Below are positions 1 through 7,581 of a stretch of DNA of 64,000 nt, one piece after another. Where the stretch lies: positions 149,831 through 213,830 of the forward strand of contig NZ_JALIRM010000012.1 in the NCBI RefSeq assembly GCF_022900255.1, given 5' to 3'. A model generated the notes under the pieces. That model had not been told where the DNA came from. It ran no database searches and saw nothing but the letters and a program-made list of their open reading frames with translations. How positions within the stretch are numbered: position 1 is the first letter of the stretch; each line of letters begins with the position of its first letter. The DNA is from Lederbergia wuyishanensis (lineage in GTDB: Bacteria > Bacillota > Bacilli > Bacillales > Bacillaceae_C). A program made the position numbers and the translations under genes.

Positions 1-203
1 TGAGTAAATACGCTGCAGGCATGAGTAATGGCGTAAAGGTTAAAAAAGGACAAGTAATCGGATATGTTGGAAACACAGGGTACGGACCAGAAGGAACGAG
101 CGGAAAATTTGCCACGCACCTACATTTTGGATTGTATGATAGCAATTGGAAAGCACAGAACCCTTATAATCATTTGAAATATTGGGAAGCGACTGCGAAG
201 TAG
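1..203 (+). CDS. M23 (LytM-type) peptidase, C-terminal end only
   Basis: The reading frame is open at the left edge, so only about the last 67 residues are visible. They carry the glycine-rich beta-core segment (VKVKKGQVIGYVGNTG) and the HLHFGLY block, whose HxH supplies zinc ligands in M23 metallopeptidases, then an NPYNHLKYW tail. Enzymes of this family cut peptide cross-bridges in the cell wall and are normally exported. The signal peptide and any binding domains lie outside the window, so subfamily and substrate cannot be judged. The gene ends 4 nt before a strong terminator, so it is the last gene of its transcript. Confidence 0.85.
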   Translation, partial: SKYAAGMSNGVKVKKGQVIGYVGNTGYGPEGTSGKFATHLHFGLYDSNWKAQNPYNHLKYWEATAK

Positions 204-207
204 AATG

Positions 208-253
208 AAAAAACTTGTTGAAAATGCTGATTTTCAACAAGTTTTTTATTTTG
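208..253 (+). terminator. Rho-independent terminator after the M23 peptidase gene
   Basis: A perfect 17-bp stem (208-224 with 231-247) with a 6-nt loop. The A/T runs at the ends of the arms supply a U-tract downstream of the stem core. Confidence 0.9.
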
Positions 254-339
254 TGAAAAGGTAATTCTGTTTTATATTTTTTTCAATATCAGAAGCAATG
301 TGGTTATCGCAACTAAATAAGGATATTTCCGAATTTCAT

Positions 340-595
340 TGTAGAAGGTGATTCACGATGAAATAGAGAAACCTCAGGAGTTCGTCGCGAATTAGAGGGT
401 TATTAGCGATGAACATTAATAATCTAAAGATTTCATCGAGAATTGGAAGGTGATTCACGATGAAATTGAGAATTCACAGGGTTCCGTCGGAAATTAGATG
501 ATAATTAGCAATGAATATGAATGATCTTAAAGTTAGAGGGTGATTCACTATGAATTAGAGCTATCTAAGTGTTTTGTCGAAAATTAGGGGGCCGT
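340..595. repeat. Three imperfect ~100-bp tandem repeats in a non-coding gap
   Basis: The unit begins with GGTGATTCACGATGAA (about 347-362, 449-464; third copy 539-554 with CTATGAA) and continues to a second shared block of the form GTTYCGTCGRAAATTAG (about 379, 481 and 571). Between them lies a variable part with ATTAGCRATGAA. Spacing is about 102 and 90 bp. No open frame, RBS or terminator shape explains it. The flanking bases from 254 to 680 otherwise hold only the leader of the following SDR gene. I do not recognise the element. Confidence 0.6.
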
Positions 596-680
596 CAATC
601 ATTATAATTCTTTTTATAGGAAAATTTTTAACCAAAAAAGAATAGTATTTTTCTAAAGAGATAAGTTGATGGAGGAAACT

Positions 681-1430
681 ATGAAAACACTATTCATTAC
701 TGGTGGAAATAATGGAATTGGGTATTATATGATTTTAGAATGGCTTAGAATGGGTAATTGTGTTTCTGTTATTGACTTGAATTGCGATAACATTGAAAAG
801 TTAAGAGAAGCTTATCCGTCAACTCTGTTATGTTTTAAAGGCGATGTTACGGATTTGGAATCAGTAAAAACCGCTGTGAATGGAACAAGACGTCAATTTG
901 GCAATATAGATTATGCCATACACAATGCCTGCTTGTGTTTATTTAAAAACTTCGAGGAACATAGCAGGGAAGATTTTGATAGAGTAATGGACACCAATTT
1001 TCATGGCGCAATAAATATGACTAATATGGTATTGCCGATAATGAAAAAACAAAAACGCGGTAAGATCATTTTTACGAGTTCAGGTGTTAGTGTTACTGGA
1101 TTTATCGATCTGAGTTCGTATGCATCAAGCAAAGGAGCGATAGAATCTTTAGCAAAATGCTTAAACTTAGAGTATGCCGATAGTGGAGTTACTTTTCATC
1201 TCATGCATCCACCCCTTACAGACACAGATTCATCTTCGCCATTGCCAATTCCAAAAGAATTTAAAGCATTACCTGAAAAAGTAGGAAAAGGATTTATTCG
1301 AAATATCGATAGTAAAAAAATGATCATCACACCTTCATTTAAAGATACAGTTTCAATAAAAATTAATTACCTCTTTCCAATAACACTAGGCCGTTTGCTA
1401 GTTAAATTGACTAAAAGACAAATTCAATAG
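681..1430 (+). CDS. Short-chain dehydrogenase/reductase (SDR) family protein
   Basis: A 249-residue classical SDR. The Rossmann nucleotide-binding motif TGGNNGIG is at the N-terminus, a DVTD motif follows, then HNAC (the NNAG-like stretch), a Ser in TSSGVSV and the catalytic YASSK. These enzymes oxidise or reduce alcohol/ketone substrates with NAD(P)H; the substrate cannot be predicted. I chose ATG 681 because GGAGG stands 5 nt upstream; in-frame TTG 666 and ATG 669 lie at or before the Shine-Dalgarno. The gene is alone and ends at a terminator shared with the convergent RND pump gene. The C-terminal ~50 residues are basic and hydrophobic, which may mean membrane association. Confidence 0.8.
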   Translation: MKTLFITGGNNGIGYYMILEWLRMGNCVSVIDLNCDNIEKLREAYPSTLLCFKGDVTDLESVKTAVNGTRRQFGNIDYAIHNACLCLFKNFEEHSREDFDRVMDTNFHGAINMTNMVLPIMKKQKRGKIIFTSSGVSVTGFIDLSSYASSKGAIESLAKCLNLEYADSGVTFHLMHPPLTDTDSSSPLPIPKEFKALPEKVGKGFIRNIDSKKMIITPSFKDTVSIKINYLFPITLGRLLVKLTKRQIQ

Positions 1431-1440
1431 CACATAATAA

Positions 1441-1470
1441 AAATGGCTCGGAAATTTTTCCAAGCCATTT
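1441..1470. terminator. Bidirectional terminator between SDR and RND genes
   Basis: Inverted repeat AAATGGCTCGGAAA / TTTCCAAGCCATTT with one C-A mismatch. It lies 10 nt after the SDR stop and 9 nt beyond the stop of the convergent minus-strand gene, with A/T-rich ends on both sides. Confidence 0.75.
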
Positions 1471-1478
1471 CATAATTA

Positions 1479-4400
1479 TCAAACATTATCTGGAGTTACA
1501 GAAACTTGTAATTTTTTATTTTTACCTTTTACTTTTACACGTTCTACTTTAGCTCGTGAGAAAGAAAATAGGCGATACGTAGCTGGTACGAGCAACAAAG
1601 TGATAAACGTTGCGAACATCAAGCCACTAATAATAGCAGTTGCCATCGGTGCTTGATAATTACCCGATGTACCTGAGGCAAGTGCCAATGGAAGCATTCC
1701 GCCTGCAGTAGTTAAGGTTGTCATGAATATTGGTCGAATCCGATTTTTTCCAGCTTCAACAAGCGCATCTTCAATCGAGTATCCTTCTTTCCGGAGTTGA
1801 TTTGTTCTATCAATGAGAAGGATTGCGTTGTTTAATACAATTCCAATCAGCATGACAATTCCAATTCCAGACATTAAGTTTAGTTCCATTTGTGTGAAAA
1901 ATAATCCTAGAATGACACCGACAATCGTCATTGGAATGACAGACATAACGATAAGCGGATGTCCTAAATGATTAAATTGCACTGCCATTACAAGGTACAC
2001 TAGGAACAAAGCGATTGCGAAAACAAATAGTAAATCCTTCATTAAATCTTGTTGCGCCTCAAGGTTCCCTGCAACCGAGATTGTGTAACCATCTGGTGCA
2101 TTAAAGTCATTGATCAAACTTTGAACATCTCGATTAATGCCCCCCAAGTCTTTTCCTTCAATGTCTGCTGTAATGGACATGAAACGTTCTCCATCTGTAT
2201 GTCTAATTTCATTTGGAGTTTCAATTGTTTTTAAATTAATAAAAGAAGATAACTTTTTTTCACCATCTGGAAGTGGAAGGTTCAAGTCCAATAGTGCAGA
2301 CTTTGTACTTGTTTTTTCATCCCATTTTACATTTAACGGTATATTTTCTTCATTAAATGTGATTTCACCAACTGGCATTTGTAAAAATGCTTGTTCTATT
2401 AAATGTCTAATTTGAATAGGGGAAAGTCCTGCTGCTTCGATTTCTTTCTCCTTTAATTGTATAACTTGTTCCTGTGAGGTGCGCTTCATTGAACTTGTAG
2501 CACCCACAATTCCATCAATGGATTGGAAATCATTCATAAAATCATTTGATATCTTTTGTAATTCTTCAAAGTTTTCTCCTTTAATATTGACTTGAACAGG
2601 AGAACCGCCACCTTCGTCCATAGCACTTTGAACATTCTTAATAGGAGTTGTTTCACGCAGATCACGAAGATTTTTTAAGATTTGTTCATTTACTTCCTTC
2701 TGTGGTAAAACAATATCTTCGCCCTTTGTCATATTTATAATGGCGTAGAGCGCTCCTCCGTTATCCATAACATAGTTTGTTTCAACATCTTTAATCGATT
2801 GAAGTTTTTCATTAATCTTATGAACAACCTCTTCTTTATCTTTATTAGAAAGACCAGGTTCTAAATTGATCATTAGTTCGGCATAACGGTTATACATATC
2901 AGGCATAATGTTCATCGGTATTTTATTCACAAGGAAAAATGATCCGACTAACATAAAGATAAACGTAAAGATGATGCCTAAGCTGCGACGTTTTTTCTTA
3001 ATAGTCCATGCGACAAGTGCGTTGTAACTACGTAAAAAAGGACTTTCTTTAACTTTTTTCTTGTTTCGAAGCTTTAACAATTTTTCAGAAAGAACTGGTA
3101 TGATCGTAAAAGCAATGATAACAGAGCTTATTAACGTAATTGCTACTACAGTTGAAAGAATGACCATAAACTGAGCCATTTCTCCTTGGATGAAGCCTAT
3201 AGGCAGAAAGACAACAATCGTTGTTAACATTGAAGCAATGACAGCAGAGGAAACTTCTTTCGTACCTTCAATAACTGCATCAAATTTGCTTAAACCTTGT
3301 TCTCTCTTTTTATAAATCGACTCAAGAATAACAATGGACGAGTCAACCATCATTCCTATTCCTAATCCGAGTCCGATCAAAGTAATTATGTTAAAGCTGT
3401 AATCAAATAACCATATTGTTGCGAAAGTAAGTAAAACAGATGTTGGAATGGATATTCCGATAATAAAAGTAGCTCTTAAATTGCGAAGAAATAATAATAG
3501 GACAGCAACCGCTATAATTCCACCAATTAGAATATTATCTGTTACACCATCAATTGATTCTTTTACATAATCCGCTTGTGCGACTACCTCATTTATCTCA
3601 AAGCCCTTGATTAAATGTTCTTTGCGAATGTTTTCAACTTCTGCTCTTATAGCATCGGCCATTTGAATTTGAGAAACATCAGATGTACGACCTACCTGAA
3701 CTAAAATAAAATCCTTTGTTCCATTTTTCCAAACATAAGATGAGCTTTCTAATGGCTGAACAGAAACATTTGCGATATCCTTCAGCAAAATGTTGCCATT
3801 TGAAGTAGGGATTTTTATACTCTTCACATCATCAATATTTTCTAATTTTGTATTCCAGCGAATGGATGGTGTATCTTTATCATTGCTTAATTCACCTAAA
3901 GTGGCTTCATTATTTACGTTTTGTAATGCACCAATAACTTGAGTTGCATCCAACGAATATTTATCCATTTTCTCACGGCTAAACTCAATAGAAACTTCAC
4001 GCTCAACAGTACCAACAAGTGCAACATCTCTAACTTCTTTTAATGCTTCAAGTCTAGGTTCTAAGACATTTTTTGCAAAAGCGGTCATTTCCTCCATATT
4101 CCCATTGGAAATATCCATGAAAAATTCGTAGTTTTGACTTGTTCCATACTGTCCTGAATGGACTTCAGTAACACCAGAAACTGAACCTTTCAAGGAATTA
4201 GCGATTGATTCAACTTCCTTAAACACTTCATCCCCTTTACCACGTTTAATGTTAACCGAAATAGTACTACGTCCAATGGATGAAGTGGACTGAATATCTT
4301 CAATTCCGTTTAAGCCCTTTAGCTTTTGCTCCAGAGGATTCGTAATCGTTCGTTCAACTTCAACGGCAGCCATTTCTCCGGCACTAATTTCTACATATGC

Positions 4401-4538
4401 GCCGTCCATTTTAATATTTGGGAGGAGCTCCTTATCTAATTTGAAAACTGAATAGCAACCCAACAAAATAATTAAGACTGTCATTAATCCAACTAAAATC
4501 TTTCTTTTTACAATAAACATAATGGCTTTCATTTTCAT
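1479..4538 (-). CDS. RND family efflux pump (AcrB/SwrC-like), 1019 aa
   Basis: A full-length resistance-nodulation-division transporter. It has an N-terminal membrane helix after MKMKAIMFIVKRK, a large outside loop, a block of helices (about 330-500) containing the GxGMMVDSSIVILE stretch typical of HAE-RND pumps, a second outside loop, and a second helix block from about residue 830. Such pumps use the proton gradient to expel amphiphilic compounds. In B. subtilis the only close type is SwrC (YerP), linked to surfactin self-resistance. Here the gene stands alone on the minus strand, about 0.85 kb from a lasso-peptide cluster read the other way. A role in self-protection is possible but nothing in the sequence shows it. 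Substrate unknown. Confidence 0.9.
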   Translation of the reverse strand: MKMKAIMFIVKRKILVGLMTVLIILLGCYSVFKLDKELLPNIKMDGAYVEISAGEMAAVEVERTITNPLEQKLKGLNGIEDIQSTSSIGRSTISVNIKRGKGDEVFKEVESIANSLKGSVSGVTEVHSGQYGTSQNYEFFMDISNGNMEEMTAFAKNVLEPRLEALKEVRDVALVGTVEREVSIEFSREKMDKYSLDATQVIGALQNVNNEATLGELSNDKDTPSIRWNTKLENIDDVKSIKIPTSNGNILLKDIANVSVQPLESSSYVWKNGTKDFILVQVGRTSDVSQIQMADAIRAEVENIRKEHLIKGFEINEVVAQADYVKESIDGVTDNILIGGIIAVAVLLLFLRNLRATFIIGISIPTSVLLTFATIWLFDYSFNIITLIGLGLGIGMMVDSSIVILESIYKKREQGLSKFDAVIEGTKEVSSAVIASMLTTIVVFLPIGFIQGEMAQFMVILSTVVAITLISSVIIAFTIIPVLSEKLLKLRNKKKVKESPFLRSYNALVAWTIKKKRRSLGIIFTFIFMLVGSFFLVNKIPMNIMPDMYNRYAELMINLEPGLSNKDKEEVVHKINEKLQSIKDVETNYVMDNGGALYAIINMTKGEDIVLPQKEVNEQILKNLRDLRETTPIKNVQSAMDEGGGSPVQVNIKGENFEELQKISNDFMNDFQSIDGIVGATSSMKRTSQEQVIQLKEKEIEAAGLSPIQIRHLIEQAFLQMPVGEITFNEENIPLNVKWDEKTSTKSALLDLNLPLPDGEKKLSSFINLKTIETPNEIRHTDGERFMSITADIEGKDLGGINRDVQSLINDFNAPDGYTISVAGNLEAQQDLMKDLLFVFAIALFLVYLVMAVQFNHLGHPLIVMSVIPMTIVGVILGLFFTQMELNLMSGIGIVMLIGIVLNNAILLIDRTNQLRKEGYSIEDALVEAGKNRIRPIFMTTLTTAGGMLPLALASGTSGNYQAPMATAIISGLMFATFITLLLVPATYRLFSFSRAKVERVKVKGKNKKLQVSVTPDNV

Positions 4539-4898
4539 ACCCCTTTAAATTTTTTATATTTCAATGTGGTGAAAGAATTATGTAAGGTTGGAAATACACT
4601 GAAACACTAATTACAATCATAGCCAGCTTTTTTGTACTGGATAACCAGCTGGAGGTTTATTTTTGACTAAGTCTCGAGGCGGAGATGTAAGAAAATTAGA
4701 AGCGTTTAAAATCTTATACATACAAATTACAAACCATTTTACTGTGAAAAGTGAAATACTATGGGGTTGGGAAAGAGGATTGATCTTAGGGGATATAGGA
4801 GTGGTTCTCAATTCAATAAGTTATCTCTTTTTTTATCTCGACTCCCCAATACTAGATGTTATGGGAGCTTAATATTAGAGAACTTAAACAAAAAATAA
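4539..4898. other. 360-bp gap without a recognised gene
   Basis: This holds the leader of the minus-strand RND gene and about 250 bp that I cannot assign. A plus-strand frame (TTG at 4663, after GGAGG) would give 69 residues with no recognisable motif, and the opposite frame is equally unconvincing. It may be decayed coding DNA. Confidence 0.4.
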
Positions 4899-4919
4899 CC
4901 TCCAACACTTAATTGGAGG
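4899..4919 (-). terminator. Terminator of the small minus-strand gene 4927-5088
   Basis: Stem CCTCCAA (4899-4905) with TTGGAGG (4913-4919). Read on the minus strand it is followed by TTATTTTTTG, a good U-tract. It begins 8 nt after the stop codon of the small gene, which supports that gene being real. Confidence 0.75.
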
Positions 4920-4926
4920 CTACATT

Positions 4927-5088
4927 TCATAAATTGTTATTTTGTTGTTTTATTTCATCTTCAGCTTGGGTTATATTTCCTCTTTCGAACATACGATGTT
5001 CGTTGACCGAGTCACCAGCTTTAAGATTGTTTAAGTTTGAAGTAATGGTGATTTGTTCTTCATTGATGATGGGGGTTTTCTTTTTCAA
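4927..5088 (-). CDS. Small hydrophilic protein of unknown function (53 aa)
   Basis: Translation from TTG 5088 gives a 53-residue protein starting MKKKTPIINEEQITIT and ending DEIKQQNNNL. It is charged and Asn/Gln-rich, with no membrane segment and no Cys. A GGAG Shine-Dalgarno stands about 9 nt before the TTG, and a minus-strand terminator follows the stop. These two signals are the case for a real gene; I recognise no family. It is divergent from the lasso-peptide cluster, whose leader begins about 110 bp away, so the two could share a control region. Confidence 0.5.
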   Translation of the reverse strand: MKKKTPIINEEQITITSNLNNLKAGDSVNEHRMFERGNITQAEDEIKQQNNNL

Positions 5089-5197
5089 TAAATGTCACTC
5101 CGTCCAAGATTATTTTTTCGAATCTTGTTATATTCTGTACTAAATTGACAGCTTAATTCAAAGTCTAAAATATAAAATGTTTACATCGAAAAATAAG

Positions 5198-5244
5198 TTG
5201 ACTTTATTTTTTAAAGCTGTTAATTTATCTTTAGGGTGTTCTTT
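5198..5244 (+). promoter_or_regulatory. Candidate lasso-cluster promoter with a SinR-like half-site
   Basis: TTGACT (5198-5203) and TAATTT (5221-5226) are 17 bp apart, a plausible sigma-A promoter. GTTCTTT, the reported SinR half-site consensus (GTTCTYT), follows at 5238-5244, where a bound repressor would block the start. The -10 hexamer is weak, so this is a candidate only. Confidence 0.4.
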
Positions 5245-5328
5245 ATAGTGAAATTTAAATACTTAATAAAGAATAACAGAATATATATATAATTATTTTT
5301 TTAATAGGACTATTTTTTTAATTATATT

Positions 5329-5344
5329 GTTCTTTAATAAGAAC
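5329..5344 (+). promoter_or_regulatory. SinR-type inverted-repeat operator before the lasso cluster
   Basis: GTTCTTTAATAAGAAC has perfect 6-bp arms (GTTCTT/AAGAAC) around a 4-bp centre. It has the same arms and spacing as the palindrome in the eps promoter at 14507-14522. A TAAAAT hexamer follows at 5353-5358, but no good -35 is placed for it. The first cyclase gene starts 43 bp downstream. Assignment to SinR is inferred from the known half-site and from sinR at 28954. Confidence 0.6.
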
Positions 5345-5386
5345 GATGAGTGTAAAATATAAAGTGTATTTTTCTGGAGGAAAAGA

Positions 5387-7327
5387 ATGAGTGCAATAGC
5401 TGGGATTTACAATCTAAGCGGAGAACCTATCTCTATCGAACATAGTTCTGGAATGATGAAATCACTTGAAAAATATCCAGCAGACGATATTCAAACTCTG
5501 CAAAGAGAAAATGTTTTTCTTGGTTGTCATGCCCAATGGATCACTCCTGAATCGATAGGTGAACAATTACCTTTTTATGATTATGCGAGACAATTGGCTA
5601 TTACGGCTGATGCCATTATTGATAACCGAAAAGAATTATTTGAAATGTTGCAAGTAAATCGAAACGATCAAAAAACCATTCCAGATAGCCTTTTAATTTT
5701 ATTAGCATATGAAAAATGGGGAGAGGATTGTCCCAAGTTTTTAATTGGAGATTTTGCGTTTATGATATGGGATGAGAAGAATAAGCGGCTATTTGGTGCA
5801 AGAGACTTTTCGGGATCAAGAACGTTGTATTACTTTAAAAGCCCACAAAGATTTGTTTTTTGTACCGTAATTAACCCGTTTTTTACTTTACCTTATATAA
5901 AAAAAGAACTGAATGAGCAATGGCTAGCGCAGTTTATTGCAAATCCTTTAATGTTTGATTCTATTGATCCAGAAACAACGGTATACGGTGATATTTGCCA
6001 AGTACCTCCCTCACACCATATCACAGTAGAAACAAACAAAATCACGATTAAAAGATACAGCACTCTACCTGATGGGAAAAAAATAAAATTAAAATCTAAC
6101 GAAGAATATGAAGAAGCTTTCAGAGAAGTTTTTCAAAGAGCTGTGAATGACAGATTAAGAACTCACCTTCAAGTTGGATCCCATTTAAGTGGTGGTTTAG
6201 ATTCTTCAACCGTTGCAAGCTTTGCAGCAAAACCATTATTAAATCAAAACAAAACTTTACATACATTTAGCTATGTTCCCGTGGATGATTTTGTTGATTG
6301 GACCCATAAAAGTAGGATTGCAAATGAACGACCTCAAATTGAATCAATCGTTAAACATGTAGGAAATATCTCGCCAAATTATTTAAGTTTTGATGAAAGA
6401 AACCCTTATACAGAAATTGATGAATGGCTTGAAATAATGGAGACGCCGTATAAGTTTTTTGAAAATACATTTTGGCTAAGAGGGATATTCGAAGAAGCAA
6501 GTAAAAAAGGAGTGGGTGTTCTTTTAAATGGTCAGAGGGGAAATTGGTCCATTTCATGGGGGCCAACCATTGATTTCTATGCTTTATTACTAAAAAGATT
6601 AAGGTTAATTCGTTTTTATCAAGAAATGTACTATTTTAGTAGAAATATGGGGTCTGGTAGAAAAAGGGTTTTATCGGTTGTGGCAAAAAATGCATTTCCG
6701 TATTTATATAGGAATCAATATAGCACGGAAGATGACTTTCCTATTTTTATAAATAAAGATCTTGCTATCAAAACAAAAGTTTTAGAAAAGCTTCATGAAG
6801 AACATGGCATTGACCCAAGAGGAAGGATAAATACTAATTCTTATAAAATTAGAAAACAGCAATTTAAACAGTTATATTATTGGAACACTATTGGAACATA
6901 CGGAACAAAGTTGTCATTGAATTATGGTGTAGTAGACAGGGATCCATCTAATGATCTAAGAGTAGTTAAATTTTGTTTATCCGTTCCTGAAAATCAGTAT
7001 GTAAATAATGGTATGGGAAGATCGTTGATTCGAAGGTCAACGGAAGGATATTTGCCTGATAATATCCGTATGAATCAACTTACAAAAGGCGTTCAAGGTG
7101 CTGATGGTGTTCATCGCATGAAAGGTATTTGGGAAAAAATCACAAATGAAGCGATGGAATTAACCAAGGATCCTTTTTTGCAAGAATATGTCAATATTGA
7201 AGTGTTAAAAGATTGTATTAATAAGATAAAAGACCAACCGAAAGTAGAATTTGTTTTTGATTTTGAACTAAAAATTTTAATGCGAAGCATAATTTTACAT
7301 CGTTTCATAAAAAATATTTTTACTTGA
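5387..7327 (+). CDS. Lasso peptide macrolactam synthetase (asparagine synthetase-like C protein), copy 1
   Basis: A 646-residue asparagine-synthetase B homologue. The N-terminal glutaminase-like domain starts MSAIAGIYN and lacks the Cys-2 nucleophile needed to use glutamine. The C-terminal synthetase domain keeps the pyrophosphate loop SGGLDSS at 268-274. This is the pattern of lasso cyclases, which adenylate the side-chain carboxylate of Asp/Glu 7-9 of the core peptide and join it to the core N-terminus, threading the tail. The gene lies 14 nt before a paeninodin-like precursor and is followed by a second cyclase-precursor pair, so it most likely acts on the adjacent precursor. ATG 5387 is chosen because TCTGGAGGAAAAGA precedes it. 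Plain asparagine synthetase is unlikely given the missing Cys and the neighbours. Confidence 0.9.
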   Translation: MSAIAGIYNLSGEPISIEHSSGMMKSLEKYPADDIQTLQRENVFLGCHAQWITPESIGEQLPFYDYARQLAITADAIIDNRKELFEMLQVNRNDQKTIPDSLLILLAYEKWGEDCPKFLIGDFAFMIWDEKNKRLFGARDFSGSRTLYYFKSPQRFVFCTVINPFFTLPYIKKELNEQWLAQFIANPLMFDSIDPETTVYGDICQVPPSHHITVETNKITIKRYSTLPDGKKIKLKSNEEYEEAFREVFQRAVNDRLRTHLQVGSHLSGGLDSSTVASFAAKPLLNQNKTLHTFSYVPVDDFVDWTHKSRIANERPQIESIVKHVGNISPNYLSFDERNPYTEIDEWLEIMETPYKFFENTFWLRGIFEEASKKGVGVLLNGQRGNWSISWGPTIDFYALLLKRLRLIRFYQEMYYFSRNMGSGRKRVLSVVAKNAFPYLYRNQYSTEDDFPIFINKDLAIKTKVLEKLHEEHGIDPRGRINTNSYKIRKQQFKQLYYWNTIGTYGTKLSLNYGVVDRDPSNDLRVVKFCLSVPENQYVNNGMGRSLIRRSTEGYLPDNIRMNQLTKGVQGADGVHRMKGIWEKITNEAMELTKDPFLQEYVNIEVLKDCINKIKDQPKVEFVFDFELKILMRSIILHRFIKNIFT

Positions 7328-7341
7328 AGGGGGGTGAAAGA

Positions 7342-7482
7342 GTGAAAAAAGATTGGCTTAAACCAAACCTAGAAGTTTTAGAAGTTGGAATGACAATGGC
7401 AGGACCAGGAATTAAGACACCTGATGCCGTGCAACCGGATCCGGATGCATCAGATGGAAAAGATGTAGTGCATTATAGTTAA
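7342..7482 (+). CDS. Lasso peptide precursor A1, paeninodin-like (46 aa)
   Basis: GTG 7342 follows a GGGGGGTG Shine-Dalgarno and gives 46 residues. The leader (1-19) has the recognition pattern W5-x2-P8-x-L10 and ends MTM, with Thr at -2, the position read by lasso B proteins. The predicted core is 27 residues: ring AGPGIKTPD with Ala1 and Asp9 to be joined, then tail AVQPDPDASDGKDVVHYS. The ring AGPG..TPD, the QPDPD stretch and the VHY tail closely match paeninodin as I recall it. The C-terminal Ser is the phosphorylation site of the HPr-kinase-like enzymes in this family, and such a kinase is encoded downstream. The exact cleavage site is inferred from the family. Confidence 0.9.
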   Translation: MKKDWLKPNLEVLEVGMTMAGPGIKTPDAVQPDPDASDGKDVVHYS

Positions 7483-7509
7483 TGATTTTACGTACTTAAG
7501 TAAATTGTG

Positions 7510-7539
7510 GCCCTTATACAAAATAAAAAGTATAAGGGC
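7510..7539 (+). terminator. Hairpin after precursor A1 (attenuator or mRNA stabiliser)
   Basis: Perfect 10-bp stem GCCCTTATAC / GTATAAGGGC with a 10-nt A-rich loop and no U-tract. Such hairpins directly after lasso precursor genes commonly raise precursor mRNA over enzyme mRNA. A related hairpin follows precursor A2. Confidence 0.65.
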
Positions 7540-7581
7540 ACATATTAAAAGAAATATGCGCTTTAGGAAAGGGTGGGAGCA

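Noticed and set aside
4663..4872. 69-residue plus-strand frame after a GGAGG site
   Set aside because: TTG start, no recognisable motif, no terminator, and an overlapping opposite frame of equal quality; left as unassigned gap.
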